Shown piece by piece: positions 1 to 13,600 of a DNA stretch of 64,000 nt (positions are counted from its first letter, which is position 1; each line of letters opens with the position of its first letter). The DNA comes from Wuchereria bancrofti (taxonomy: Eukaryota; Nematoda; Chromadorea; Rhabditida; Onchocercidae), in contig SSBO01000012.1 in assembly GCA_005281725.1 (NCBI GenBank), forward strand, positions 6,885,177 to 6,949,176. Reading direction: 5' to 3'. The position numbers and the translations under genes are program-made. Under the pieces are notes generated by a model. That model made no database searches and had not been told where the DNA came from. It saw only the letters and a list, made by a program, of their open reading frames with translations.

Positions 1-972
1 GCAACTATAAACATATCATTTGATGAATAACTTTTCGTCTCCTGATATTTCTATGAAATGCATCGATAGTCAATAGAAGAAAATCTCTCTAACAGTAAGC
101 ATGTCAACCTTTGATATACATGATTAGAATGCAAAATACCATAGTATTATAAAAGTATTTTTGGGAAATTTTTCGTGTGCTGATTTGTATTTGTTCAAAA
201 TAATGACGATGTAGATCAATTCCGTAATAAGCTTTAAATTGGGAGCAAATTTCTTCTTAGTTCGCTTTATTACATAAAATGGAGCTGTTCGAAGAGTAAT
301 TGATTAGAAACAACATAGTACGCACTTGCTAGTTTTTTGGGAAGTTACACTGAATATTTGCGATATTGATAAAAAGGAACTTTCAAAAGATTGCATTAGA
401 CAAGCGTCAAAATAGGATGATAGTAGATGAGCAACAAAACCAATGAATTCAATGTTTAAGCTAAAACCAATTGACAAAAATTCATTCTGCTTTTGCACAA
501 CTGTTCAGCGCGTTTCAATACAACCAATGAACTTCAAGTTAGTACTATTTGCTGTCACTTGACCTTAATGCTATGCCAATCCCAAAATCTTTTCCAATAA
601 CGTATGTGAATTTTCATATCTCCCAGTTCAGTTAGCATTAGGATCTTCAACTTTTTATCTTACAATACAAATGCGTTCTAAACCAATAATTGGGAGCAAA
701 AAAAACAGGCCTAGATCATTAGAAAATATTTATAACTTCGTAAAATATAAGATTTTTTGTTTTTAATTGTCAGAAACAAAATTGTACTCATTCTTTTTTG
801 CAATATTTAATTGTAATGTTTATACTCATTCTTTTTTATAATGTTTATACTCATTCATTCTGTCTTTATGAATCATTATCGATATCAATTTTTCAAGCTG
901 AAGTCTAATTTAATTTAAGCGTGGCTTGGCTTTTTTATTTTATTTTCTTGATTTCACTGGACATTTTTTTAG
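1..972. other. Upstream intergenic sequence, no gene seen
   Basis: No supported coding exon. Around 781-860 there is a short imperfect repetition of a TTTATACTCATTC-like unit. The stretch ends in a T-rich tract and AG (about 964-972) directly before the ATG of the GPCR gene. That site could be an SL trans-splice acceptor or a 3' splice site of an unseen 5' exon. Confidence 0.5.
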
Positions 973-3900
973 ATGATGGTTCACAATGATCGGCCACCTG
1001 AACCAATTGCAAGTGATTATGTTGAACTAGGAACACTGCTCATTTTGTTTATTATTGGTGGACCGTTAAATCTTGCAGCACATACTCAGGTAAATGCATT
1101 TATTTCACGAAAATCATTTTGAACCTTGAAAATTTTCATTGAGAATTGGAAATGCAAATAAAGATTTGCAGCAATTTCAATTCATGTGCTATGGAAAATT
1201 ACAATACAGGAAAAATAAGCATTAATTATCTCTGATATTTCATACTTTTGCATATTTTTCTGATTTTTAGAATGAAGGATTGCTTCATTTCTGCAAGTAT
1301 ACAAGTGGTTCCTAGCATTTGTAATCCCTGATCTTGATAATATAAGGCATTACCAAGGTCAGGAATGACAGATTTTGGAGAAAAAGTTGTCTCACATATG
1401 CTTGAAATGAACTAATTTTGACTACCGTAAAATTTTCAAATTTATAATAAATTTAGCTACATCGTTATTGCCGAAAAACGAATAGCTTTCCAGTCATTCA
1501 TATAATTTCTTATTCTTTGTCGTAGGTCATCTTGAATTTGACCTTTACAAAGTAAAAGGATTTATTATGTCATAAAAAATATTTGAGAGAGTTAACTCAA
1601 GAAGTTTTACTTAAATAAAATTACTTGTCATAAAATCAGAAAAAGATCCAGAAGCACTGAAGGAAACATGACGATATTGTTTCGTCCTCGTGTTGACATT
1701 TTAGGAATTCCGAAGCGAAAACTGGAAGAAAGCCATTGAGCTTAGAACAATTGTTAATAAGATCTCATCTCGATAGTGTCTTAATCCTAAAGGGAGCTAC
1801 ATTTAAATCAAAGAACGCAACAGTGTTGAAGGCTGAAAAAGTTTTTTTGAAGACAGAAAAAATCAGCAGCGCGATTTTTTTATCTCTTGATATACATCAA
1901 AAAAAATCTTCACAAATTGTTACATCATCATATTTTCCACCCCAATGTTCCAGCATTAAAAGGCAAAAATTTCAACAAAATTTCAGATCACAGAGCGACC
2001 ATCGGCTACACGTCTTGATATCTTGAAACGACATTTGAATTATTCTGATTTATTAGTACTGTTCATATATGTACCATCACGAGTCTGTTGGCTACTGACG
2101 TATGACTGGAGAGGTGGAAATTCTTTATGTAAAATTATCAAATTCCTTCACACATTTTCTTTTCAGGTGAAAATTTCAAAATTTATAGGAAAATTTGTTG
2201 TCTTTAAAAAATTAATCAAAGCTTGGATGTGTCAGTCTACTTGGTTATAGAAATAATGTTTAAGTGATGTTTATATTATAGGATTTTGTCTAAAGTGAAT
2301 TACCGTGTGGCTTTCAATCATTTTATTTATTGTTTGTTTTTCCGTTTAACAGAAAGATCATTGGAAGCAATTTTAATGTCTTAATGATTTCTTTTTGCTG
2401 ATGAATATTCTTTTTTTTTAAATTAAGCAACAGAATATTTATTTTCCTGAAGGATTCTTATAAATGCTAACAAAGTACAAGAAGCAAAGAAGAATCATGG
2501 CAACAATTTTAGATGTCCATTCTGCTTTCCGAGATTAGCAAAAAGGGCAATGCGTGACCTTTACTTCAGACAGTTCCAATCTCGGAAAGTAGAATTGACG
2601 TCAATAATTTCTCAATATAAAATTTCATCAATTTATAGCTGGAAATTTTTCATCTAAACTTTGGCGCTAACAATAATCAGTAATTAAAATCGACAGATGC
2701 CAATCATTTTGAAATCAAAATTTGAATGCAGGTGTCATCAAATGTGATTGTTTGTATAGCAATTGATCGACTATTATCAGTAATGTCATCGAAACATCAT
2801 TCATCCGAAAAAGCCCAGCGAAGGACTCGAGCCATGCTTATGATAGCATGGATTGCTGCTGCTATTATTAGCACACCACAGTTTGTTGTATGGAAAACAT
2901 TTCTTGCATTTGAGGAGCTTAACTGGAGTCAGTGTATGCAGGTAAATATTGCTTTAACATGTGACTTCAAAAATTTTGAGAATTTTTGAAAATCTGTTTC
3001 ATTGATGGTAGGTATCGAACATTATTTTCGTAATTGTATATCTATTTTAGTTTTATTTAGATTTCCATTTTTCCCTATTGATTGCTTCGCTTTAGATTGT
3101 GAGTGAATTTAAATACAGATCTGGGAAATAATTCGCGTTGAACAAGCCATACAAAATCGTAGTGTTGAGATATCACGTCAACTAATGGAACAGGAAAACA
3201 TTTATGTTGTTGTTCATATGATGCTGATTTTTTGGGTTCCAGCAACTATTGTTCTGGTTTGTTTCTTTAGCTTTTCCAACTATATCTTTCTATCCTTTGT
3301 CCAACAATAAATTCTTGAATAAAAGTGGACAAAATCAATAAATATATGATATTAGGTAAATTCTTCTTGCAGTAAAGTGAATTGCAATGTTGCAGTTCTG
3401 TTATCTAATTGTATCCTGTTGGGTTTACCTAAATTCACGGCCCACAACAAAGACCGTAATGTACTCGCGTAATGTTATCGGTTACAAAGGCAATAGACGG
3501 TGCATAAGGAGCCAACAGAAGTCTTCTGGTATGTGGAAAAGTTAAAATTTCAGATGTAGTTAAGATCACTGATTACTAGAAAAATGTAACCAACTGCAAA
3601 CCTAAGTGACTTGTCCAACCAAACGAATATGAATCGAAAGGATAACAAGAGAAGACCTCTATTTTGAATTAGCTCTATTTGCTCTATTTTGGATTCTCCT
3701 CTAAAACAGACTATACATTATTCTTTACTACTACTACTACTACCACTAATAATAAATCATTTGTTATTTACAAATAGTAGCAACTTGTCTTTTGTCTGGC
3801 TAAAAAGTTATTTATGCTACCACAACAGATATTACCCAATAATTTCTGAAACAGATTGTTTCAGGAATCTAACACTTGTTTTTCCCACAAATTTAGACTC

Positions 3901-5878
3901 TATAAAAAGTGCTAATAATGTTTGTAGTTGGAGTCAGGAATTTTGGCTTAGAAAGGCAGAAATCCTTAGGCGGTTCGTAGTGAGTTCATTACTCCGGCGT
4001 CTCCATTTTTCTTTTTGATATGGTTCCGGCATGGAGATTACTGAAGCATTCAGATAAGCACAATTTTTTTCTTTTTTTTTAAATGCTTCTTATCCACGAC
4101 TTATGCGTAAATGTATGTGTGTAATTTCTTGTAAGCAAACTGGAACCACTAATTTTCCTTTTGAAACTTTCTTTTTGTATTTGGAAAACTTTTCCTTCAG
4201 GATGTTAGACCTTTTTTTGCTTCTGTTGGCCTTATAAGAACTGAAAAAATCAAGTCATAATAATACTGGAAATATGCAAGAAAGATATAAAGTACAGAAT
4301 CTGTATGAAATTGAACCACTAAAGCACTTCTGAAATATTGAGGAAGTCTCAAGTTTGCAGTATGGAGAGTCAACTTAAAGTAATCGAATTAATAAACCTG
4401 AGAACAGCTCACATCACCGAATGTAAATATCTAGAAAGGAAATAGATCTTTTATTTAATTATTACTCAAAATAAACGAAAAAAAAACCATTAACAAGATT
4501 GTGTTCCTTCTCACCAGCCTGTACGTGTGATACGTACAAGCGTATTATTGATCATTATTATTTGAAGGAATGAAGCGCACATAGAGAAGTAACGCGCTGT
4601 GTGAAATATAAAATAAAGGGTCATGGTAGTGGGTAGCTGTCGAAATGGGGTAAGAGGTGGATTATTGCTACTCATAGATTGTCTAAGGTTGAAATCCATC
4701 TACGCCTCAAGTTTTTAGGGAATACCCATCAAGCATATCTTGGCTTCTAACTGGGACTAAAAGAAATATATTTATTTATTGATTAAAAATCAATGAACAG
4801 TCCATAAAGTAATTTAATAACTATAAAATTGTTTGCGATCAAAGTATGGGTCGGGTTTTGTTATACAAATTGGATTTGAAATCAAATGTGATCCTCCTGA
4901 TGGCAACAGTCGTTCTGTAATTCATAAAATAATGGAATGGAAATACTTGCGATCTGCAGATTGGAGAACTATAAAACCAACGCCAAAGAACGGGAAGAAT
5001 GAAAACACATCGTCGCCATTAAGGCGTACGTTTTTCTTAGTCACTGTTTTATCATTTTTTACGTAGCAGAGATGTTTCATGAAATTAAAAAAACTTTGAA
5101 TTGATAAACCCAGGTAAGAGAAACGGACATTCAACTGCACTGAATCGGAGTGGTCGTTCTTCTGTCGTTCACTGCAGCGCATCTCCTGCTGATGCTATGG
5201 TTGCATGCTAGATGCAGTCCTATATGAGGGTCTTGAATGATATATGAAGCCGATCACCGGAATAATTCTGTTTAATTTATCCTTTGACTAGTCATTCTTG
5301 ACTGATTTATACTTCCTATCCTCAGTGTAGTTTTAGCGAATCCGCGTATCGTTATTAGTGAAGATGGTCAGGCAGCCAGGAGGCAACCGATAACGAAACA
5401 AGGGAAAACCACTATTGCCGACCTTGGCTCAGATGGTTACGTTATCAACTATCGGTCGTACAACACCAAAATTATACGGTGAGTTTATTGGTGGGTATAT
5501 TTCCCAACTTGTAGTCTTTAAATTATATAAATTTAATTAATCTATGAAAATTTCAGGAGTCGAGCGATTCGAGTAAGTTTTCAATTGGTGGCTGCTTATA
5601 TAATATGCTGGTTACCGTACAATGGGCTTAGTTTGTATCATTTTATGGATCCTCAAGGATTTTTTGAGGCACATGCTAATAAGGTAAGTTTAGAAGAACA
5701 TTTTAGAAGTATTTAGACCAAAACACAGTAAAAAAATTTATATGAAAATATATTAATGAAAATGATCTTCCAGGTCTATTGTTTGCATAGCATTATGGTT
5801 TTCAATACAGTAATCAATCCATATCTTTATGGACCATTTGGGAATTTCTTATCATCGAGACGAACTGATGTAGACTAA
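973..5878 (+). CDS. GnRH/AKH receptor-like rhodopsin-family GPCR (8 exons, 383 aa)
   Basis: Exons: 973-1089, 1987-2166, 2732-2941, 3119-3256, 3396-3528, 5337-5478, 5557-5683, 5774-5878. All junctions are GT-AG and phases match, giving 383 residues. Seven hydrophobic segments are visible. TM1 (about 16-37) has GGPLN. TM2 has LNYSD with the conserved Asp at 60. Cys87 before TM3 and Cys167 before TM5 can form the usual disulfide. TM3 ends in DRL (111-113). TM5 has FWVP, TM6 has CWLP and TM7 has NPYLY. The overall pattern fits the nematode gonadotropin-releasing-hormone/adipokinetic-hormone receptor-related family (gnrr genes in C. elegans). Such receptors sit in the plasma membrane of neurons or target tissue and couple a neuropeptide to G proteins. 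The C-terminal tail after NPYLY is very short. The ATG follows TTTTTTTAG directly, as in trans-spliced nematode genes. The exact ligand and ortholog cannot be told from the sequence. Confidence 0.85.
3908..3975. repeat. 68-bp dispersed repeat, copy 1 (in GPCR intron)
   Basis: This 68-bp segment, beginning AGTGCTAATAATG and ending CTTAGGCGGTT, matches 10552-10619 at 64 of 68 positions in the same orientation. All four differences are transitions. Similarity stops abruptly on both sides. It lies in the long intron between GPCR exons 5 and 6. Confidence 0.85.
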
Positions 5879-8800
5879 TGTACTTCATTCATTTACGAAT
5901 TTACAACTTTTGTTATAGCTGCATTCTATAGCTGTGTTTTCCTTTATAACAAAAAGTTTGATAACATCCTGGTCATAATCCAGAAGATCATTTCAAACTT
6001 TTTCAAATGTTTCTAACGGTGAAATTGACGTTTCGTATACAAGTTCCTTTAAACCCAGCTTTAAAAAAAAAAAGAGCTAGCGACGTCGCGTAGAGCCCTC
6101 AAGAAGCTTGTCCATAGTCATGTAGATGCGAATTGATATAGACTAATTTACTAGTAATATTTAGTACTAGCAATATTAAACTAGCAATATTTAGCACTGC
6201 AGTTTATAAAGATCTAAATTTATATATGGATTTCCTGAAAAAAGTTGAATTCAATTAGAAACTACCATCTGGTAGGAAGGGATGATGCAAACGAATAAGT
6301 GAAGTGCAATTGATCTTATAGTTTAAATTTCCAAATTTCATCCCCGTATTAGTGCGCACTTGGAATATACTCAGATAAAAGCACAGCATGCGTCTTTTCA
6401 CAACTGATGGGACTTGAAATAAATTCAATGTGAGATGTAAGCAATCGTGACGTTATTACACTCAAGGTAACATTGCTGTTATTAATGTGCATTCAATAGA
6501 ACATCCGTTTGAGAATTGTATAACGGTTTATTTTGTCCGATATCTTTCGAAAAAAGGTTAAAAGGCACAGCAATCCTTAGCATTGAACTTGGAGTCGAAA
6601 GATATTCACGAGACAGAGCTAGCTGTTTAAGCTTATGGTTTGACTAAATTGAGAGACATTTCTTACAATTATACAATCAATTATTCCATTTCATTTATTT
6701 AACTCAATTTTGAAGATATTATGTGAAATGATTTATTTAATATAATTTGAGCCACTAGATAAAATTCAATGGTATAAATCTTAATCATGGATAATTAAAG
6801 CATGTTGAATTTTGCAGAATATTTTCGAATTTTTGGAGAGAACTATGCAACAACAACCATGAAGATATGAATGGGTCAATTGAATGGTCAGGTTGCAACT
6901 AATCATCCGATTACCGATTCTCTATGCCGATTCCCGATATCTCCTTCCTCTCAACACCTTCACATGGCACCAGTCGGATTTTGAACATGATCATCTTAAG
7001 ATCACTATAGAAGCTCGTCGATATTCAAGTCGTATTACCTCAACTACTAGTCTTTCTGTAGTTAGTTTACAGAATCGTACGTTGGTTATGAGATGTAATC
7101 TGAACATTTCACTTTTGCTTTTTTGTCATGCCATTCTCATTTACGTCGTTTCCATGCTATTATAATAACATTTAAGATGAAGATGTCGACTTTCTTCGAG
7201 TTTGCAATAAAATACAAAGGCTTTTAAGTTGATTGATCGTGGTAAATCGTGTTGTATGGATATAGATCATTGTTTCAGAAATTGAAACAACGGCCCTTTT
7301 TTCTGTTTCTTTTTTTAGAACATTTTTAGAACAAATCTTTTTTTTTTCAACTTTCTTTTGCAATATTTCTTTAGTTAATGAACTCTGTTGGTTATTTTGG
7401 CTATCTTCAATAAGTCTATGCTATCCGTATCAAGCATGAATACCATTACTATGCTTATTTCTCATATAAAACGTTGTTGTTTTAAATGTATAACAACAAT
7501 TGTAAAAGTGCTAAATGCTAGTAGAGTTGATAAACTAACGGATAACTGGTGATGTTTGAGATATTCTCACCTACTGTTAAAGTTTGAAGGCTCTTCATCA
7601 TTTCGTGAGTTTGACTCAAATAATTCTCATATGCAATTATCTTTCTTAGCTTAAACAAATATGATCATAATATATCATGTTGTTGTGGTTTTAACTTGAT
7701 TTGATAAGAATTTGAAATGAGCCAGTGTAGAGAATCAGTTTTACAGCAAAAAATGAGCATTCTTTTGTTGCGTTTGCTTTGTTTAATTTATTGAGATGAG
7801 ATGAATAATAATGGCAGTGATGATGATTAGTAATCATATGTAAATTTCATTTGCAGTAAAATATGCCTGTCGCTTGCATCGAGAACCATATCGATATGAA
7901 TTACAAACATATTATTGATATATCCCATTGCTGTTGCTTTAATTTGATCCGAAATGAATTCGTAATAAGAATGGCAGGGATGACTTTGCCAATTCTGTTC
8001 TTTATTTTTTGACGTTGAAATCGAAGATTTTAGAATGTTAATCAGTTTTAAATTAGCTTTCATGCTTCATTGTGTCCAGAACGATTTGAAGGTCGTATCA
8101 TTTTGAATGTTTGAAGGATGATTCTTCTAACCTATACTCGACAATGGTTAATAAAAAGCAATTAATTTAGAGATAGATTCAATTTTTTCTTATTCTGTTA
8201 ATTTAAAGTTTTGGTTTTGCAAGAAAAAAGGAAAAATACTTTTGTATTTTTACGAGTTTATTTAACAATCGAAGAAGACCGACTATGCTTAATTGAATCA
8301 GACAAATTCGGAAAAGTTTCGATGTAATCCCTAAACGATAATGTCATGCTGTTAATTGCTGCAGACATTTGTTTTATTAGCGATTTCGAACTTTTTAATT
8401 GTATAATAAATCAGTTTTTTTTTGGAGAAAATAGAATAATATTTTCTTTTTATCGTTATTTGAATAAAATAAGTGTCTGCAGCAATCAACAAGGTTGCTT
8501 CAGTATTTAAGTGGAAATGATATACAGAATTGACTGAAATGAAATGATGGAATGAACGCTGGATGAAAATGAACAGTGCCAAAGTTCTCATATTATTAAT
8601 CATTAAAGTAAGATGATAGGAATGTTCCCTGTGCAGATTTGTTCAAACCATGTCAAAATATTTGGACAAATTTCCATTTCAAGAGAGATATTCAAATATT
8701 TATTATTCAAATTAATTAAATTATTTAGGCAATTATAATTCAGATTACTTGAGTTTTGAACCGTTTTTTGAAATCATAAAAGTAGTATTCGATTCTTTAA

Positions 8801-10551
8801 CTTTGATTTAAAACTGAATTTCTTTTGACTTTGATAGCTTTTAAATAGCAGATTACGATTTAAGGAAAGCTATTGATATTTTCTCTTCATATCAGTATCC
8901 CCTTTCTCCTCCGAGGATAAGCTAATTTTTGGAAAAAATTTAGGAATTTGCGGGTGTTATTAGTTTGTTCTTATCAGGAAACTTTCTACTCCTAAGTAAT
9001 CACATTTTCAGTCAACACATAATTCCTGCCTAACACGAAGATCTTACTGAACTCTCTCCAATTTATAATCTTTATCTAAAAACGCCACAACGCTTTGAGA
9101 AGAAATTTGTACATCCAAACAGATCGGTCAAGAGAAGATAAGAGATGAAAAGAAAAATAGAAGTGATACATTAACTTCGTATCCAAAGCATTTGCCTCCA
9201 ATGAGTTTTTTCTCTGTGTGACATAAAATTTCTTTTGCAATCACTCCTTGATATAATTATCTTTGATATAAACTTTGATATAACAACCACTTTTTGGTAT
9301 AATTCTTGGATATAATTAATTACCAATATGTTTATTTCTAAAAGAGATTAAAAATTTGTTTGAAATAACTCCATTCTTGATATTTTTCGGTTGAAAAAAC
9401 GGCATAACTTCGGATGATACATCTACTGACTTGTTGATAGCGCATTGAAGTTGTTTGAAACAAGTAGTTATTGAAAAGAATGAACGTTGTGACAAATACT
9501 GTTACAATTTCTAACATGTTCATGTTACGGAATAATCCTTCCCTACAAGGAAACAGGATGAATTCGATTATTCCCGTCTTTTTCGCTCGACATGCAAAGC
9601 AAGCATTCATTTTGAAAATTTCTTGCCATGCTTTGTCATACAATTATTCATCTGCTTATTTATTTATTTATTTATACATTTAACGGCTTGCTTATTCATT
9701 TATTCATATATATGAAATGAAAATTGAAATAAAATATGTGCAATATTTATCTAGTGCTAACACCATGTGAAGTTCAATGGCTAATTAAACGTTATGATAT
9801 ATTACAATAATAATTGCATGACTTCTGTATCTGGCTGAAAGCTAATCATATTCCACCTCTTATTTTTATAAATCTATTGCATAAAAACTTCGATGAGGAT
9901 ACAATTGATCATAGTAAGTTCTTACTATCGTCATTGTAGTTATTATCAAATATAGAACTTCACATACCTTCATCAGACTACAATGTATTGGATAATATTT
10001 GATCTGAAAGACATGAAAGCAATTCCTTATCTTACCACACAGTACCATCTTTAAGATTGATCCTTTTTTTCAGAAAAGTGAAAGTTGAGAAACTGCTTTA
10101 AAGAAGCAGGCGTAGTATGTGTGACTCAAATATAATCATTGTATTAAAAGGTTTCTGAACATTCAACAATCCAAGCACTTTTGTTATTTACTAGTTCCGT
10201 AAATCCATGAAGAGGAAGTGGCAGTGGAGTAAACCATGGCTTTCCTCCACCGTTGTGCGGAATTTCCTTTCTCTCTATTAGTTCGTTAGCAGTATTTTAG
10301 CATACATTTTTGCGAAAAATTTTGCATCTTATCCTTTTGTTTCACTTTTAAATCAAATTCCTTTCATATCATTGCAAATTATTTTCTATAACATCTTTCA
10401 AACACTGTTAAATTTAATCACTCATTAGTTAGCTACCGAATAAAAATATCAGAATTACTACAAACACAAATTGGTAGAAAATCATACAGTTCACATTTAC
10501 AACTTTATGGTTCATGACGTTTAGCTTTCTTTTTACCTCAATTATTTTCCC
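5879..10551. other. Gene-poor intergenic DNA
   Basis: No exon with convincing coding character. Simple-sequence traces include a TTTA tract near 9655-9676 and degenerate TTGATATAA units near 9245-9315. An open frame of 93 codons at 6884-7165 has no supporting splice sites or recognisable motif. Confidence 0.5.
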
Positions 10552-10619
10552 AGTGCTAATAATGTTTGTAGTTGGAATCAGAAATTTTGGCCTAGAAAGG
10601 TAGAAATCCTTAGGCGGTT
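10552..10619. repeat. 68-bp dispersed repeat, copy 2
   Basis: Second copy of the unit at 3908-3975, same orientation, four transitions in 68 bases. The flanks are unrelated, so this is a dispersed element fragment rather than part of a larger duplication. Confidence 0.85.
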
Positions 10620-13600
10620 TATTTCACATCCGACAGACTTCATTGTCAGATGATGATTTCCACAACTCCTATGTTTTATTTTATATCATGTAAACTACAT
10701 CGTTTGTCTTTATGAGCAAATTGTGATAAAGCTGTTCATCTCTCTATTAACAAAACTTTAAACGAATGGTCGTTTTTCCAGTTATAGAAGCCTTATGACT
10801 TCTGAAACTGTCGATGTTGCCTGACGTATTACATGCCAAACACGGATAGAACTCCGGTATTTCTGCTAATATGCCGACTAAAGTGTATAACCCACAAATT
10901 ACAGTAACGAAATTTACTGTCAGCTCAGATCCCTTGATAGGACTAATTATTTTAATTACTAACTAGCACAGAACCACTAATGAACATTTGAAGATGAAAC
11001 GGCTCTAATTATAGTTCATTAGGAACGGCGAATTAATTATAAATTTAAAAGTCTACACATACATATTTAAAAGCCGTGAAGTAAAAATGAATTATTAATG
11101 ATTGTGTTTGTTGCGAATGGGACGGTTGAAACAATAACAATTATTATTATGAAAAGTTGTTTCAAATTTTAGAGTGTTCTGGAATTCTCGAAATGTGCTT
11201 ACTTTTTTTTCAGAGAGAATTTTGTGTTTTTTGCAAGCATGGAAATTTGGTTCCGCTTTGAAATTTAAAATCAAAATTCTAACTCATTTTAAAAATGAAT
11301 CTGAATTTTAATTTTATGTTTTTCCATGGAAAAGCTTCCATTATGAAACTGAGACAAATAAATTTTGCTTGATAAAATTAAGGACCACCCACTTGCACTT
11401 TCTTATTTCTCGGTCGCGGTTATAAGCAGGCATGAAATCATATATAATCAAGCCAAATGAGAAGCCATACATTTTAAAATCGTCCATTGTCATTTATATT
11501 TGCGCGCGGTGTCAACGTTGAATTATCGAAGCACAAAAGAAATGCAGTTATTTTCTTCTTTTTTGTGCATATATTTTCATGATAGCTCGAATTGGATTGC
11601 ATATATCAATTATTTAATTTACATCAAATTAAACAAAAATTGATGAAGTGCCAAATGGTCATCCAAAATTGGAATTTGAAAAATTCAAAGAAAATCCCCA
11701 TATAATGCGAAAATCGTGCTTTGCTGAGAAGTTTTTCATTCAAATGTTGAGAAACAAATGTCATTAACTTCTAAATGATAGTATAAGAGGTATCCTGAAA
11801 TTCTATTACTTTCAGCAAAACTAGAATGATTAAGATGATAACAGATTTTTCTTTATACTCTAATCAGTAATTACCAAAATAATTTTTAAAAAAAACGGTG
11901 AGAAAGTATATAATGAAGGGAAGGAATATAAATGAGAAAATATTATGTTATTTCTTCTAAAAAAAGAATTTCTTTTCTCGCAGTGCATCGCATTAAGCGT
12001 TTTCTATAGATCATATTTGTCGTGTTGTAATGTGCAACGAATAATACTGGATACCTTGATCACCTTTATGACTATTTTTTTTCTACTGATTTCAACACTC
12101 AGTAACAATGTACTTCTACACTGCCTTCTGTAAATGACAACAATTATGCAGTGGTGGCTTATTATTTGACAATTCGGTCATCAAGTATGTTGACAACCCT
12201 TCACATGTTATGGAACATGATATATACCAATTTAGTATGTATCAAATTCTCGCCTGGTTATTAAATGACATCCTTTTTATGAAGTCAACTATTTTCTTCA
12301 AATTATCTTAAAATTTAAACAAGCTTTCCCTGGAATTTGAAAAAATGTCCCCAACCATTTTTCGGTTTGAAGGAAATTTGAATTTTTAAGCGACATTGCA
12401 CAATAATGCTTTTAAAAGTATGTCGAAATGGATTAGTGAAACTTTCTTTTATCTTTGTGGTTCATTGATTCATTTCTAAATTCATTTCCCTGTCTTTTGC
12501 CGTGAAGTAGAAACTGTACAATTTTGTTTCTTATTGCCATTTCTGTTACTGTTATTGTTTCAGAACAATAACGATAACAAAAATATTAGTTACTCGGATC
12601 CATACTTTAGCAAAATAAGCAGAATAAGAACCTAATAAGCTAGCCGAAGAGATTAATTTGAGAAGTAGCGTAATTTTTTCCTTTTAACTTAATGCAGTAG
12701 TTACAAATCAGTGTTAAGTGCTGTTTTACAAAATCATTTGCGAATTTTCACAGTGCGAAGTTTCGCTCAAGAATGTCACAAAGAATCCTTCTTACAGGCT
12801 TGATTCCTAGTTGATGAGCTATGTAGTCAAAGTCCTTTTTTGACTAATAAGGAAGGGTCAAAGAAGGCTCGAATCATTCCATTTTAGCATTCAGAATCGT
12901 TCTAGATTTTTGTTTCTTGTACTCATCCATAATTGACATTTGACTTCACGACATTTCACCAGAAATTATGCAGTATGACTTCCACTTAAAGGTATAAGGC
13001 ATCATTTAGATACTTACACTTTTAACGTACTGGATAACAATAAGGTTTCGCTTTTGGAATAGTATGTATCCCAGTCGCGAAAACATGGCTTAGCAAACTT
13101 GTATTTTTGTAGAAGCTTGGATAAATCGGAATTCATCGTTCAATCAGCTGGTAACAATTTTAAGAATACAACTGTTCGTTTTGTAAAAGTGCCATAGCAG
13201 CATTGAAAGATATTTATGAAATAACAGGAAGAAAAAGTAAAATCTTGAAGTAAATCTTAATAGTTTAATTTCAAAGACTTTTTGGAATTTCAAACTAGTG
13301 GATTCAAATAAATAAGCTTATTAGCGTTGACATGTTTTGAAAACAAAACGCCTAGCGTTGTTCCTCCTCATTCACCATATTATTAACACAATTAACAATT
13401 TGACATAAGCAAAGGGAGTTAATGAGTGAAGAAAGCACTTATTATATTCATCGTTAAATGGCACCAGAACTACCAGTCGTTGCTGAGATGTATATGTCTT
13501 GTTATCTTTTCTATGCCGTTTCTATGTAGCAAATTTCTAACAAATATTTGCATTCCTATATGCCTGTTGTTGGAGATTTTTAATTCATTGCTCGAAAAAG

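Noticed and set aside
6884..7165. 93-codon frame with hydrophobic C-terminus after the GPCR gene
   Set aside because: No splice-leader site or poly(A) signal was found and no recognisable family; most likely chance.
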